A DNA stretch of 64,000 nt from Auriscalpium vulgare (GCA_019915015.1 JAHBBC010000055.1:42670-106669), one strand, 5' to 3'. Counted from the stretch's first letter, positions 11,872-22,965 are shown. Numbers and translations: made by a program. The notes: generated from the letters alone by a model not told the origin.

Positions 11872-12609
11872 ACGTCGTGAGTGAGCGTCCGTCCATCAGG
11901 AAAAACCTGCTTGCCTATGTATCGCTCTGTCACTATTGAGTCCCAATACATACTCAGACAGGGACTCGGATGTGCGACCTTCGTAGCATCCTGTGCCCCG
12001 AGCGCATGTCCTGTAGCATCATACAGCAATATATGAGTGAGTTCGATCTGCATAGGACTACAGAATCTGTCGTAGCTATATATGTACTACCATCTCATCT
12101 GCTGGCACTGGGCACCATGGGCACTACAGTTGCACATCTCTCAGGACACTTTCAAAACAAAACAGTCATATACGGTAACTCATGAAGGTATAAGTTCATA
12201 CAGGTACAACGAAATACAAAGCGATATCCCCCTCCAAACATCATAATCGACGGCCCGTCGTCACCGCAATCACCTTTGCTGCCATGACCAGACCCATTGT
12301 CGAAGCCGGTGGTTGAGGACTCTGAGGAGCCTCATGCTCGGTGCCCGGTGACGCTGAGCGTTGCTCGAGGGTGAGCGGGGCGCTCGAACGACAAGGGCGG
12401 CGGGGCGAACGAGGACGGAGGTGACGTCGTACGAGGTTGACCGGTGAGCAGCATTCAACCTCATACAACACGTCGTGGCGCCCTCGAGGACGCTGGAAGT
12501 CGATAGGAGAGGGAATGGGCGGTGGTGGGCGTCGTTGCGCGCCGTTGGGCGTTGGGAGCGGCGTTTGGCGTCGGTGGGTGCGTTCGAGGGGCTCTGGGTC
12601 GCTGGGTAC

Positions 12610-12801
12610 TCACGAGAAATGTCGACGTCCGCTTGCTCTGCCATTCCCATCATCAACAAAGCTGTCTGCATGACCTGAGTGATGTGTCGGAGCATCAGGT
12701 GCTTCGATTTCTAGAGCGGGAGCGTCGTCGTCCTCGGATTCGATGTTGACAACTTTGAGCAGCGTGGCGAGAACAGACCGGCCTCGTGTGTTCACAGGCA
12801 T
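12610..12801 (-). CDS. Small minus-strand ORF inside the transposon, unknown
   Basis: An ATG at 12801 opens a 63-codon frame (MPVNTRGRSVLATLL...) with an acidic SEDDD patch. A good splice donor (GTGAGTAC) lies just before the stop, at about 12615, so it may be the first exon of a longer gene running toward 12240, where further S/P/R-rich frames occur. I recognise no domain. It is transcribed opposite to the transposase and lies wholly within the element, so it could be a second element-encoded protein, captured host sequence, or chance. Confidence 0.3.
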   Translation of the reverse strand: MPVNTRGRSVLATLLKVVNIESEDDDAPALEIEAPDAPTHHSGHADSFVDDGNGRASGRRHFS

Positions 12802-12885
12802 GGTAGGATAGTTCGATGAGTGTGTATGAGTATTTATCTGGCTGGCAGATGACTGGAGAGGGCGGCAGGAGGGTTGCAAACTTCA

Positions 12886-12982
12886 TTCTGACTTTTCGTG
12901 ACTTTTTGCCGCGCTCTGTATTTACGGGACTTTCCGGGCACCTCTACGCGCGTCGCCCAAACATTTCCGAAAGAGCTGTAAT
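12886..12982 (-). repeat. Right terminal inverted repeat, 97 bp
   Basis: Reverse-complement copy of 11100-11196 with no mismatch found by direct reading. It ends GAGCTGTAAT, containing the matching TA target dinucleotide. Confidence 0.95.
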
Positions 12983-13635
12983 CGGGATTCGGGATCGTGG
13001 TCCTAATGAACGCACACCAACGCACACGGCCTCTGGAAGCTGGCGCTGCGCGCATGTCCGCGCGATGCGGGCACCTCGGCTGCCCAGGTCGACAGCTCGC
13101 GCGGCGCCTTAGCTCAGGCTTAGCTTGCGGCGCGCGCAAATCCATTGACACGCCCTGCAGCTGTACGGGTGCAACGAGGCATCCACGCGGCCGCCCTCCA
13201 GCACTTGCCAACTGTGACTTGACTTCTGGTAGGACAGGCGCGCGCCGAACGCGGACACTGCGTTTCCTGGAGGGCGGTGGGGTGAGGCCGCGTGTCTACG
13301 GCCGCCGCCACTCGACGGAGCCCGAGCGCGCCGCGCCGCGCCGTCGGCACGCAATAACGCGCATGGCAACCAGGGATGCAGCACAATGCACATGCGCGCG
13401 CACCCCAGTAAGGCTAGCAGGTGCGCACGTATGTCCTTTGAGGCAGCGCTGCGGGGGATTTTACGTCCGGCGCTCCCGAGTGCCATGCAGGCGAGCTCGA
13501 GAACTCGAAGCTGTTGTATTGCAGCAGGCTGAGGCACGGGCGGGGCGCCTCGACTCGCCGACTCGCGATCGCCTCGCCCTCGTTCGCGCGCGTGTGGGCC
13601 GGAGCTGTGTACGCATAGGATAGGTGCAGGCCTGT

Positions 13636-13662
13636 GCAGGCGCAGGCGCAGGCGCAGGCGCA
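13636..13662. repeat. GCAGGC hexanucleotide repeat
   Basis: About four and a half tandem copies of a 6 bp GCAGGC unit in otherwise unassigned GC-rich DNA. Confidence 0.85.
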
Positions 13663-15697
13663 GGGTGAAAGGCGCGTCGCGGGAAGAAAGGGAACAGCGG
13701 GCGGGTGACGGGTGGTGTCGAAAAGAAAGAAAGGACGCCTGCCGAAATGAAGTACGCGATGAGGGACGGGTCGGACGAGTCGGGAGATCCGGTGTGCCAG
13801 CACGGACGCGACGCGGGGGTCGTACGACGTGTCCGCCAGGGCCACGGCTTGCTTTGTCCTACGCGCCGCCTGCCGATCACTGCGTATGTGCAGGCGTGCA
13901 GTTACGTGCTGCTGCACAAAGACTCCCTCCTCAAGGCAGCTCGTGGCCACGGCTTCACGCGCCACGACTTGTTGCTGGCAGGCTTGCTTGCATCCTCGGG
14001 ACCTGATCGCGATCGATGCGTTTGTGCAAGGATGATCGCCGACGCCGGCATATCGAGATCCAGCCCGTGCGCGAGAACGGCAACCGTGACTCTGCGGCGG
14101 ACGTCGGCAGCCGAGCACCAGAATATATTTAGCACAAAAGGGTTGTGGCCAACTGCACCTCGGGGAACGAGGGGGGCGTGCGTCTAGCTGCCCGCGACGC
14201 GCGAGGCGGAGTGTGGCTTCCCGTGCGACGCTGTACAACGACCGGAACGCGACGGTACTCCGGTCCTCAGATAATTCCTAACCCGGCGAGCCTTTGAGCT
14301 CTCATTCCCGCATCAAAGTGCCTGGCGGACGACGCAGCCCGCGGCCCCCGCAGTGCGCGCCGGGCACCGATCGCCAGACAGACGCCGCATTTCCGACGTA
14401 CTTGGGCCAGAGCGGGCTCGGTGGCGCTCAGTGGACGGGCGCAGAGGGTCTCCGTGGCCGTCCTTACACACCCTCGGGTTCTCTTGTCGTAGGAGCACAT
14501 GGGGCCCTTGTAGATTCGACTGAGCAGGGGCCGATACGGGGGATCAGCTGTGCGTGCGCAGTCGCCACTACAAATTCGCGTCGCTATGAATGCTTGTCAG
14601 GGACCGCGTAGATAAATACCCCAATCGCTCATCACTGTGTACTCACTCAATGCGGCGGGCACGCGCTGCCGCAGCGGTGCAGCGCGAGGGCGCAGAGGAA
14701 GGCGCGCGCTCGGACATGGTCGGCTTTGAGGCTCGCGCGCAGTCCATCACTATTATTGAGCACAGCGCCGAGGAAGCAATATGTTGAAGAGCGCACTAGA
14801 CGGTGCGATGCCCATTTGGCGTGACGCGCGCGCTGACGACTGCGAGCATCGGCCGCGGCTCGCGGGCGTCCCGACGGCACTGAGCGCATCCTTGCAATAC
14901 TTGCAATAAGAAGCTGCTGCTATAGTGCCTTACAGTCCCTACAGACATAAGACTGCTTGGAGTTGTAAGCTGCTTGTAAGCAAGGTGAACCCGAGGGGTG
15001 CGTGTAGCAGGGCGTCGGCGGCCACGGACGCTCGCGCCGGTTAGAGCGCCCGGTGATTCACCTTGGGTGTCCCGAGATGGCACGCGTGGGTCGACTTGCG
15101 CGTCGAGCTCGCGCAGGGGCCGCGGCAAACAAACTACACAGCCAGACAAGCAGGCAGGCGTCGACGCACGACCGGAGCGCGCGCAAACCGGCGCAGGGGC
15201 GCTGTCGCCGACGCAGCAGTTTGGCAAACACGTCGGCGGGTGTGCGGCATCGCGAGAGTTGTATCTCGGAGGAGATGATTGTGATCCGCGACGCGCGATG
15301 AGCGTAAAATTTAGGCGGCGGGATGCGGGCCTGCGCGCCGCGCGCGTTGCTATACCACCGGGCGTTGGAGATGACGGGCCGCGGGCTTGGTGCAGTGCAT
15401 GCATGTGTATTGTAAAACTGTAGCAGACAGTGATGCATGGTGCCAGATGGATAGTATACTTGTTGTACGGGGACAGGGCTGGCGGAAAGGGAGCGGAAGG
15501 GAGAGGCGCGTGAGGGGGAGAGGGCGGAGGACGCACAACGCGGAATGTGAGGAACGTGTCTGGACGATTGGTTCCGCTGGCGGCTGGGAGGGACGGGCGA
15601 CGACGGAATGCGACGAGGGCGACGTTGAGTGGGCACATGGGCCAGGTGATCTGGGCGGCAGGGCGGGGATCAGAGGCGCGGGACAAGTCGGCTGGCG

Positions 15698-15718
15698 AGG
15701 CGAGGCGAGGCGAGGCAG
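15698..15718. repeat. GAGGC pentanucleotide repeat
   Basis: About four tandem copies of a 5 bp GAGGC unit about 230 bp upstream of the small CBM-like gene. Confidence 0.75.
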
Positions 15719-15867
15719 ATCTGGCGCGCGATGGGCGCGGGGCCCGGGGGGGCGGCGCGGGAGGAGCAGCGGGTGTGGAGTGAGACAGTCGACTTGCCGT
15801 AAGCGCTGCCGCAGCCAAGACGCGAGCCTCCTTTCGACTCTTTATACCTCCGCCACCCCCGTTTTCT

Positions 15868-15877
15868 TATATATATC
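15868..15877 (+). promoter_or_regulatory. TATA box of the small CBM-like gene
   Basis: TTATATATAT lies about 70-80 bp upstream of the ATG at 15947. A C/T-rich tract follows, typical of strongly expressed fungal promoters. A second, weaker TTTATA lies near 15841. It is the clearest core promoter in the window. Confidence 0.6.
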
Positions 15878-15946
15878 ACTCCCTCCCGTCCTCCTCCTCG
15901 CCACTCCCCTCACCACACCACCCTGCCCTGCCCTCCCCTCGCTGCC

Positions 15947-16189
15947 ATGCCCGCCGTCGTCAGCAACGCGACCCGCATCTGGGAGCTCAACATACACTGG
16001 GCCCTCTTCTCCCAGTGCGGAGTATGGGATCCCAAGGGAAGGGGCGTCGACATCTGGGAATGCATCCGCGCCCGTGCGTTTCTCTCTCCCTTGCCACCTC
16101 CGCGTCCCACTCACCCTGCTGCAGACAACTCGACGCCCGGCACCCAGCCCCCCAACAACATGTACTGGCGCTACGTCGCGCGGCGGTGA
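15947..16189 (+). CDS. 63-residue protein with CBM5/12-like chitin-binding motif
   Basis: Two exons, 15947-16073 and 16125-16189, joined by a 51 bp GT-AG intron, give 63 residues. The joined C-terminal half reads WECIRAHNSTPGTQPPNN followed by MYWRYVARR. This matches the end of CBM5/12 (ChtBD3) carbohydrate-binding modules, where Y/WxCIxAHTSxPGxxPP and a final aromatic W are conserved. The N-terminal half (TRIWELNIHW...) has the expected early Trp but not a clear GDxV segment. There is no signal peptide and no catalytic domain. The ATG context is GCTGCCATGCC after a C/T-rich leader and TATA box. Either the gene makes a free-standing intracellular lectin-like module, or I have missed an exon. 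The unspliced frame is also open to the same stop (80 residues). Confidence 0.5.
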   Translation: MPAVVSNATRIWELNIHWALFSQCGVWDPKGRGVDIWECIRARAFLSPLPPPRPTHPAADNSTPGTQPPNNMYWRYVARR

Positions 16190-19100
16190 CGAGCGTGTCC
16201 CCTCGCCCCGCGCGTCCCCTCGCCCCGCGCGTCCCCTCGCCCCGCGCGTCCCCTCGCCCCGCGCGTCCCCTCGTCCCGCGCTTCTCGCCGCCCCACCCCA
16301 CTGCGCTCTGCGTCATCGCTGAGCATCACCACACACACGAGCACGACGCATGCGGCCATGTGTGCCCGCGCGCCTGGCGTCGGATCATGCGTCCGTCGCT
16401 TATCGCCGTCCGCATCTGCGTCCCCCTCCTCCTCCGCCGGCCTCGCGCCCGCGCACACATCTCCCCGACCTGTCACCTGCGCGCTCGCCGGGCCAAGACG
16501 CGACGCCAGCCTCTCGCGGGGCGCGGGCCAAGCGGTGGCGCGAGTCGTGAGTCGCCGCAGACCGATATGGCCCGCGCGGACGCTTCCCTGCATCCTATCC
16601 ACCCCATCGCCGCCCATCGTTGCTGCCATGCCGCCCATCACACTCGCACCTCCCTTCCGTCGCCCGCGGACTGTCACATCCGCATTCGCCCTCCCCCGCC
16701 GGTCTCCATTCCGGTCCGTACTTTATGGGTTTCATCGTTTTATCTGGTCTGGGTTCCATATTCTTATTCACGCTACGTTCTCCCGTCTTGCTCCCACCCT
16801 ACACTATACGGGCTGGCACCCTTGGTCTCGCATCACCCACGCACGCGCACCATCCATCGTCGATCGCATCCCGCCCATCCATCATCCCCTGCACTTGCCC
16901 ATCGCATGTTTGTCGCTCACACGCTCCCAAGATAGTTTATACTCGTATTTTACGCACGGACAGTAAATTAGTCTTACGCGTCTCCTAATCAACCGCCTTG
17001 CCATTCACGAGTTTTGCAGCGGGAGCTGTGGGGGAGCGCAAGACGTCACTAGGCTCCACACAAGGTGCACAGTGGGTCCATGTGTGTTGTCCATCTGCAG
17101 CGCAACGCGAAGCAGGCCGCCTACTCCGACGCCGCCGGCACGCACTCGCGCCGTGCAACGTCTGCTAGCGTTACGTTCAATCAGAGCTACATCCATTCAT
17201 CTCCCCACAACATGTCCTGCAATCTGATCACTCGCGGACGATGATCCGGACTAACCCCCGCGCAAACCCGTCGTCAAGACTCCCCGCCGCCGCCCGCCCT
17301 TCAAGTTCTCGCGCAGATCTCCCGATATCACTGCACGCCACTCAATACACGCAATCAATTTGGGACCAAGATCCGAGCTTGCCTGACGGGGTGTAGTCCT
17401 GACGCCACAGCCGCACGCGCCGGCGGTTGGCCGGTGGCTATATATAGCATACACCGCGCGCGCGGGTGACGTGTGGGGTTCCTCCGCACGGCGAGAACAG
17501 GGTGCCGCCGATGGGAAGGAAGGAGGGAAGGAGCTGAAGGAAGGTCGCTGCGAGGCGGATGAGAAGCCGGAGAGGCAGGTCGTCATCGCCCTGGTGGGCC
17601 CGAGGATCGAAGGAGGCGTTTGCATTTGGTCCTCGGACTTGCAGCGTGCGTGCTGTGTACCGGTGCTCGACGATGCGACGCGGGGGAGGAAGAGCGCGTC
17701 CGGGTTCCGTCATCAGAATGTCTGCATGCATACAGATCATCATCTAGGTGGAGTCCGAGAGCAGCTTCGTCTTCGTCTGCATCACGGTCCTCGCGTCACG
17801 GACACAGTCAGCCCCGAGATGCACTGCACGAAGCCTGAGCTTCGCCCTGTTTCGATCGCAGGGCACGCACGCAGCAAGCCCGCGCCAGCCCTCGATATCC
17901 GTTGTGAGAGCGCGAGACGCCTATCCATTTCCGGGGCGCTGCGGAAGCCCGGCGGCACTGCGACAGCTCCGTCCCCTTCCTGGGCCGCGATTCCTGAACG
18001 CGGTCGTGTGAGCAAGCAGCGCTGACTGACGCGCCTACGCACACAAACATATCATGTCATATTATATCGTGTGCATGTCAATGAAGCGCAGTGCGTCGTA
18101 AATGAGTTGTTGCGGTGTGGCATGCCGAGGCCCTACGGACGGCGCATCAGCATGAGATGAGCAGAATTAAATGGCGCAGGTACGGACGGGCGCCCGATGC
18201 CAGAAGCCATATCGCGCAGATCCAGCGACGCGACGCGCCGGTCGGGAATAGCGTCGAAAACGCCGACGCGATAAGCCCACAGGCGTCATCGTGCTCCTCT
18301 GCATTGTCCAACCTTGCGATGCGACGACTCGGCCGTCCCGAAGATGAAGCTAAGGCTGGCATACCGCGTCGACGTCCGCGCGCGACAGGCCTGACAGCGC
18401 CATCCGCGCTGGTGATGATGCAGGTGGAGAAGGTTTGTTTGGAGGATGGCAGCCCGCCCGTCTTACGTCGGCACTGGCGCGGGGGTGCTCGCGTGCTGTA
18501 CAGCCTCGTCATCCTCCCAGCTTCTTTTATCAGCGCGGCTTGCGATAGTGCCCGGGCCGCCCGCGTCCGGGCAATCGATGCTGCAAGGTGCAGTGCGGGC
18601 TGGCGAGCGCTGTCTCTGCCAGCATGCCCTGGCGCATGACCGTCTGCGACTGCGCTGATATCGATAGGGGATCGAGGGCGCGAGCACTGGAACAAACCAC
18701 GGCGCCTGGCAGTCTCCGGGATATGAAATGCGCAGAGTATACATATGTCGAGGAGGAGATTTCCGCCGGGGATCTGCTCCCCGAGAATGCGAATGGGCCG
18801 CGTTCGATGGACGAGCTCCATACAGCGAAGAAGAAGATGCCGGGGCGCGGGGAAGTCAGCGAGCAGTGCAAGGCGGTCACGGGAAGGCGGACGCCAGATT
18901 GATCGGCCACAAGTGGAGCGTGACAGAGCGAACACGGTATGTTCTTGGTTGCTGTACGTGGGTGTGCAGGCTATGCATGTATGCAGCTGCGGCATGGCGG
19001 TCGATCCCGAAGGTGATTGACCGAGGCGTCCCGAGGCGGTTGGAAGCGCTTCGAGTGCCGTACGTAGACCGGTGCGTTCCACGCCTGCCTTGTCCAAGCG

Positions 19101-19582
19101 GTATCCGAGCCCCGCCTTCTTGCGATGTGAAGGCGAGAAGAGGGTGCGCACAGCGTCTGGAAGCGCCGCGCCGGCACGTCGTGAAGCCGGAGGAGGGCTT
19201 CGTCTCGCCTGGTGGCCGATCAATACACGCACAGGGCGGGCGCGCGGTGAGAACATGGGCGGGCGCGACAGGCAGGAACTGATGCGGATGTGTGGGTGAG
19301 GAGGGTCCGAGCTCGCGTGCATAAGTAGGTGCAATGAGTTGCCAGGGGTGGCGGGCGCCATCGAAAAGCGGCAAGTCTCATAGATGGGTTCAACACAAAC
19401 TGTCAGATCAAGTTGTGGGGTGCGCGGAGTCCATTAGACGTAAGTACGCACCCTCTTTCCGGCCACCGCAGAGGCCGTGAGGTGAGGCGGCTGCGCGTCG
19501 AACGCTTATTACGTATGCTTATCCCACGGGTCGAGGTCGTCGGCGGCTGCAATAGCGGACTCTTCCCCCAGTCCTCTTCAGC
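16190..19582. other. GC-rich region without a supported gene
   Basis: About 3.4 kb. A 404-codon minus-strand frame (18147-19361) is open, but its product is low-complexity R/S/A/P-rich with no motif, and two plus-strand frames (18115-18639, 18728-19282) are open over the same DNA. I treat all three as chance frames. It contains a 16 bp minisatellite (16199-16277). No tRNA or rRNA is seen. Confidence 0.45.
16199..16277. repeat. 16 bp GC minisatellite
   Basis: Almost five tandem copies of CCTCGCCCCGCGCGTC, the last with one C-to-T change, start 10 bp after the stop of the small CBM-like gene, so they lie in its likely 3' UTR. Confidence 0.9.
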
Positions 19583-20113
19583 ATGCAGCGCTCCCTCGCC
19601 TACCTGCGCCTCACAAGGCCCCAACTCACACCTGTGCGCCGGCTGTCGCTCTCTGCGCCTCGGCGGAAAGACCCATGGCCGCTGCCGCACACCCCCGAGC
19701 ACATCGCGTCGACCCGGTCGCCGACCGACTTCCCCCCGCCGACGCCCCTCCCGAGGCCGAACGAGGCGGTCGAGACGACGCGCGCGCGCCTGGTGTACCA
19801 AAGCCGCAAGCGCGGGACGCTGGAGAGCGACCTGCTGCTGAGCACGTTCGCGCAGGAGCACCTGGCGGGCATGTCCGCGGCGGAGCTGCGCGAGTACGAC
19901 AAGGTGGGTTTTCTCTGGGCGTGGTGTGATGTTCCCCGGAGCTGAGTGACGTGTGTGTAGTTGCTGGATGAGCCGGACTGGGACATATACTACTGGGCGA
20001 CGGGCAAGCGCGCTGCGCCTGAACGATGGGCGGAGACCCCGCTGCTGAAGAAGCTGGCTGTGCATGCACGGAACGAGGGGAAGGCGACGCGCCGGATGCC
20101 GGACTTGTTCTGA
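19583..20113 (+). CDS. SDH5: Succinate dehydrogenase assembly factor 2, mitochondrial
   Basis: SDHAF2/Sdh5 promotes covalent FAD attachment to the SDH flavoprotein subunit in the mitochondrial matrix. Exons 19583-19903 and 19961-20113 (57 bp intron) encode 157 residues. The N-terminus ([15 protein letters not shown]...[12 protein letters not shown]) is Arg/Ser-rich and lacks acidic residues, as in a matrix-targeting peptide. The family core follows: [24 protein letters not shown], then [18 protein letters not shown] across the splice. The C-terminal tail is basic. The gene is intact. It sits alone at the edge of the GC-rich desert and starts the housekeeping block. Confidence 0.93.
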
Positions 20114-21090
20114 GTGTACGTATTCCACGCAGTGGCAAGCTATTACATGGCGTGGATTGATTGCTTCGAGGCGTGCGTGGTGGGCTACAGGACCACCTCA
20201 GCGCGACAGGGCCCGGGCAGGCGGACTGGGCAAGGTAGGGCTGTAGCCCAGAGTCAGGAGATGGGCTAGGGGCGGAGCAGACGTCGTCAGAGTGGCACTG
20301 GCCACCGGTAAAGCCGTATGACGCAGGATGACGTCGCATGCCTGAAACTTATCGATAAATGTGGAGTATACCTCTTCCTCGTCGCGTCACGGTCGGTCAT
20401 CCCATCGATGGACTCGGAGCTCGGGTCTCTTCTGGAGCCGGCCTCTCCACTGGCGGCCATCTCCAGGTGTATTGTCCTCGAGCCCACCTCGCACACATAT
20501 GTCGCTGATGTTCCACCGCAATTTATCCCGGCCATTAGCTTGAAATGATCCGCTCAAGTGGTCCGTCGTCATAGAGTCAGTTTCCATGTGGCAGTGGGTA
20601 GTCACCCATCTTACCAACATCGCAGGTGAATGTGGCGTCCACTACGGTCCCGCCCACGCGTTGCCCGCGTGCTTCCACCCGAGGTCCGCATTCGCGTCGT
20701 CCCGGCGGATCCTCCACCAACACGCACTTGTCACCCCAATACGAGCGGCGCGCTCAGTCGCCCCACGTACTCCGCCCTCTGCGGCGCGCCTTGCCATGGC
20801 GATGATCCAGCCGCGCAGCATCCCGCGCGTGTGCTCCCGTCGACGTCGACGTCGCGCGCGCGAGCCGCGTCACAGACGCGGTTATAACGGACGGACGCCG
20901 AATCCCTCGTGGGTCTATCTACAGCGTACGTGGTTCACGGTACTAACGTTCTAACAGTACACCCTCCGTCGCCCCCTTTTCCGTGGGAGTCAATCGAGAC
21001 GGGAGCGAGAGCGCTCCCGTCGACGCCCCTATATTCTACGTACGCCACACAATAGACCTGTTGCGCGGTGCACGCCTAGCGTGAACGAAG
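20114..21090. other. Intergenic, no supported gene
   Basis: About 1 kb between SDHAF2 and the Fe2OG dioxygenase gene. Short frames on both strands show no motifs. A TATATTCTACG sequence near 21030 could serve the downstream gene. Confidence 0.5.
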
Positions 21091-22594
21091 ATGACAGACA
21101 CTGCTGACGTCCTCAAGCGCCTTCGCCAGTCGCTCACACACAAACCTCCGTACGCCAGCGGCACCCTCTCTGCCCAGCCAGACGACCTCGTCCTCTACTT
21201 CGGCAAGCAAGAAAATCCTCAGTAAAGCAAATATTTTCAGGGGCACGCTGGCGAGTGCTAACAGCTTCACACCAGGCGCCTGGAGTATGCCACAGCTGGG
21301 CAGGACGAGCTGGAGGCCTTGTCACAAGCATGCGAGCGCGCGTCGTTCGGCGTCGACAACGAGGACGTCGAGGATGACAACTATCGCAAGGCGTGCAAGC
21401 TGGACACGAAGTACATCGCCACGCCATTCGTGCCCGAGCGCAACAAGCTTGTCGAGGTGATCCGGATCAACCTTTGGAAGGCGACGACGCCCTGCGCCCG
21501 TGAATCTCGAGCTGTACAAACTGAATGTCTACGGTGCGCACAGCGGCATCTACCTCAGCATGGGTGCCATGCATCCTGACATGCGCCGTGACTAGGCGAG
21601 GGATCCTTTTTTCAAGCCGCACAAGGATACTCCTAGGAGCGAGACCATGTGTGCGTCGCTCGTGGTCGTGTTTCCGACCTCCCACGAAGGAGGAGCACTC
21701 GTCCTGCGGCACGGAGGCGAAGAACGGACCTTCGACTCAGCCAAGGCCCTCCAGGACGCCGAAGATCCGTCCTCCGTTGCCTATATCACTTTCTTTAGCG
21801 ACGTCGAGCACGAGGTCCTCCCGGTGACCAAGGGGCACCGCGTCACGCTCACCTACAACATATACTACGCCGACACCGACCCAGAGCCCGAGCCAGAGGA
21901 GGACGGCGGGAAAAGCTTACATGTGTTGTATTCACTGCTCGAGGAGGCCGCCCACCTGCTCCCAGCAGAAGCGGTCTCCGAAGCAGTGCATGACCTCCTC
22001 AGGGACATGAAGCACATGGTGCGGCCCAGAGTGCCCGCCGGCGCGCCTCCGGCTGACCCGCGCGCCGCGTCCAGCCACGTCTACCCCGTCTTCACGGCGC
22101 CGCTGGACCCTACCTCCGCGTCCCTGGCGCATGTCCGGCGGCTCCTCAAGGGCTCCGACGCGCTGGTGTACCGCGCGTGCGCCGCGCTCGGCTTGCAGGC
22201 GCGGCTGTGCTACATCTACGGCAAGAAGGACTCGGGCTGGCCGGACGGGAGCCCGCCGAGCCCCGGCGGCGGCGGGTTCCACGACGTGCTGGGCGAGCAG
22301 AGGCTTTATATGCGCGACGACATGCGGGACTTCGACGACATGCGGGACTTCGACGACATGCGGGACTTCGACGACATGCGGTATGAGGAGCCGTTCGAGG
22401 TGCACGTCGGGGGGACGGTCGTGTATGACCCGGAGGCGCGGCGCGTGGGTGAGCGGGTCAGTTGGATCACGGTGCCCGTCTCGTGGACGAAGGTGTCGCA
22501 GCCGATGGTCGTTTATGGGAACGAGGCGAGCATGGGCTGGACGTATGCGGACATCTGTCTCATCGTGCGGATCGGAAAGCCTGGGGAACGGTAG
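21091..22594 (+). CDS. Fe2OG dioxygenase (prolyl 4-hydroxylase-like), frame breaks
   Basis: This is an Agaricomycete 2-oxoglutarate/Fe(II)-dependent oxygenase; substrate unknown. Start 21091 gives MTDTADVLKRLRQSL, then KPPYASGTL and DDLVLYFGK. An intron follows at about 21220. The core has LELYKLNVYG, FFKPHKDTPRSE (HxD iron ligands), SLVVVFPTSHEGGALVLRHGG, FFSDVEHEV (distal His) and TKGHRVTLTYN (2OG-binding Arg region). The C-terminus WTYADICLIVRIGKPG is family-typical. Three one-base length differences disrupt the frame in otherwise conserved sequence: apparent losses near 21473 (CTTTGG) and 21500 (CCCGTG), and an extra T in the six-T run near 21610. From 21647 the frame is open to 22594. 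An 18 bp tandem repeat lies in the 3' half. Either sequencing error or a recent pseudogene. Confidence 0.8.
22319..22381 (+). repeat. In-frame 18 bp repeat (DMRDFD)
   Basis: Three and a half identical copies of an 18 bp unit (GACATGCGGGACTTCGAC) within the Fe2OG dioxygenase gene encode DMRDFD three times plus DMR. The copies show no substitutions, so the expansion is recent and copy number probably varies. Confidence 0.95.
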
Positions 22595-22965
22595 GGTGGG
22601 GTGGGCAATTTGCTTCAGCTATCGCGGCCGTTGTGTACTTGGGAACGGCTGGCAGTTTGTGCTCTAGGACCGATTTTTTTGTGCAGAAGAAATATCTATG
22701 ACGAATGCTTCGAGGCGCTCCAGCACATCCAGCACATCCATGTAACTAGTTACTCTGACAGTACCAAATTAATCTATGCCCTCCTTACTGGACAGTATCC
22801 TGCTATGCTCGATTGCAGTATACTCGTGAAATCCAGGGACGCCACACGCATTGAGATGGGTTAGGGTTGAATCCTGTCCGCGCCATTGTCGCGCTCAAGA
22901 CTCAACGGCGGCCACCATCCAGGCCATCCTCCCATTTTACCAGCCTTGCTCTCACCGTCGTCACC
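22595..22965. other. Intergenic between dioxygenase and SmD1 genes
   Basis: 3' flank of the dioxygenase gene and promoter of the SmD1 gene; no reading frame of note. Confidence 0.5.

Larger units (their letters stand above)
11104..12978. mobile_element. Tc1/mariner-like element with perfect long TIRs
   Basis: The element is 1,875 bp. Its ends start CAGCTCTTTCGG and are inverted copies of each other. It is flanked on both sides by the dinucleotide TA (11102-11103 and 12979-12980), the target duplication of Tc1/mariner/IS630 elements. Inside are a truncated DDE transposase on the plus strand and an unrelated small frame on the minus strand. The transposase is frameshifted, so this copy should be non-autonomous, while the identical ends suggest recent mobilisation or end homogenisation. 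Confidence 0.85.
12979..15946. other. GC-rich low-complexity region, no supported gene
   Basis: Nearly 3 kb of very GC-rich DNA. Long frames exist (minus strand 13414-14238 and 14796-15818) but their products are arginine/proline/serine/alanine-rich without domains, as expected by chance in such DNA. It includes a hexanucleotide repeat (13636-13662) and a pentanucleotide repeat (about 15698-15718). It may act as a long upstream region for the gene starting at 15947. Confidence 0.5.

Noticed and set aside
13414..14238. 274-codon minus-strand frame
   Set aside because: Contains a translated simple repeat (ACACACA from the GCAGGC run) and no conserved segment.
14796..15818. 340-codon minus-strand frame
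   Set aside because: Low-complexity proline/arginine/alanine composition, no motif, and it runs through simple repeats.
18147..19361. 404-codon open frame on the minus strand
   Set aside because: R/S/A/P-rich product with no domain, in very GC-rich DNA, overlapped by open frames on the other strand; best explained by scarcity of stop codons.
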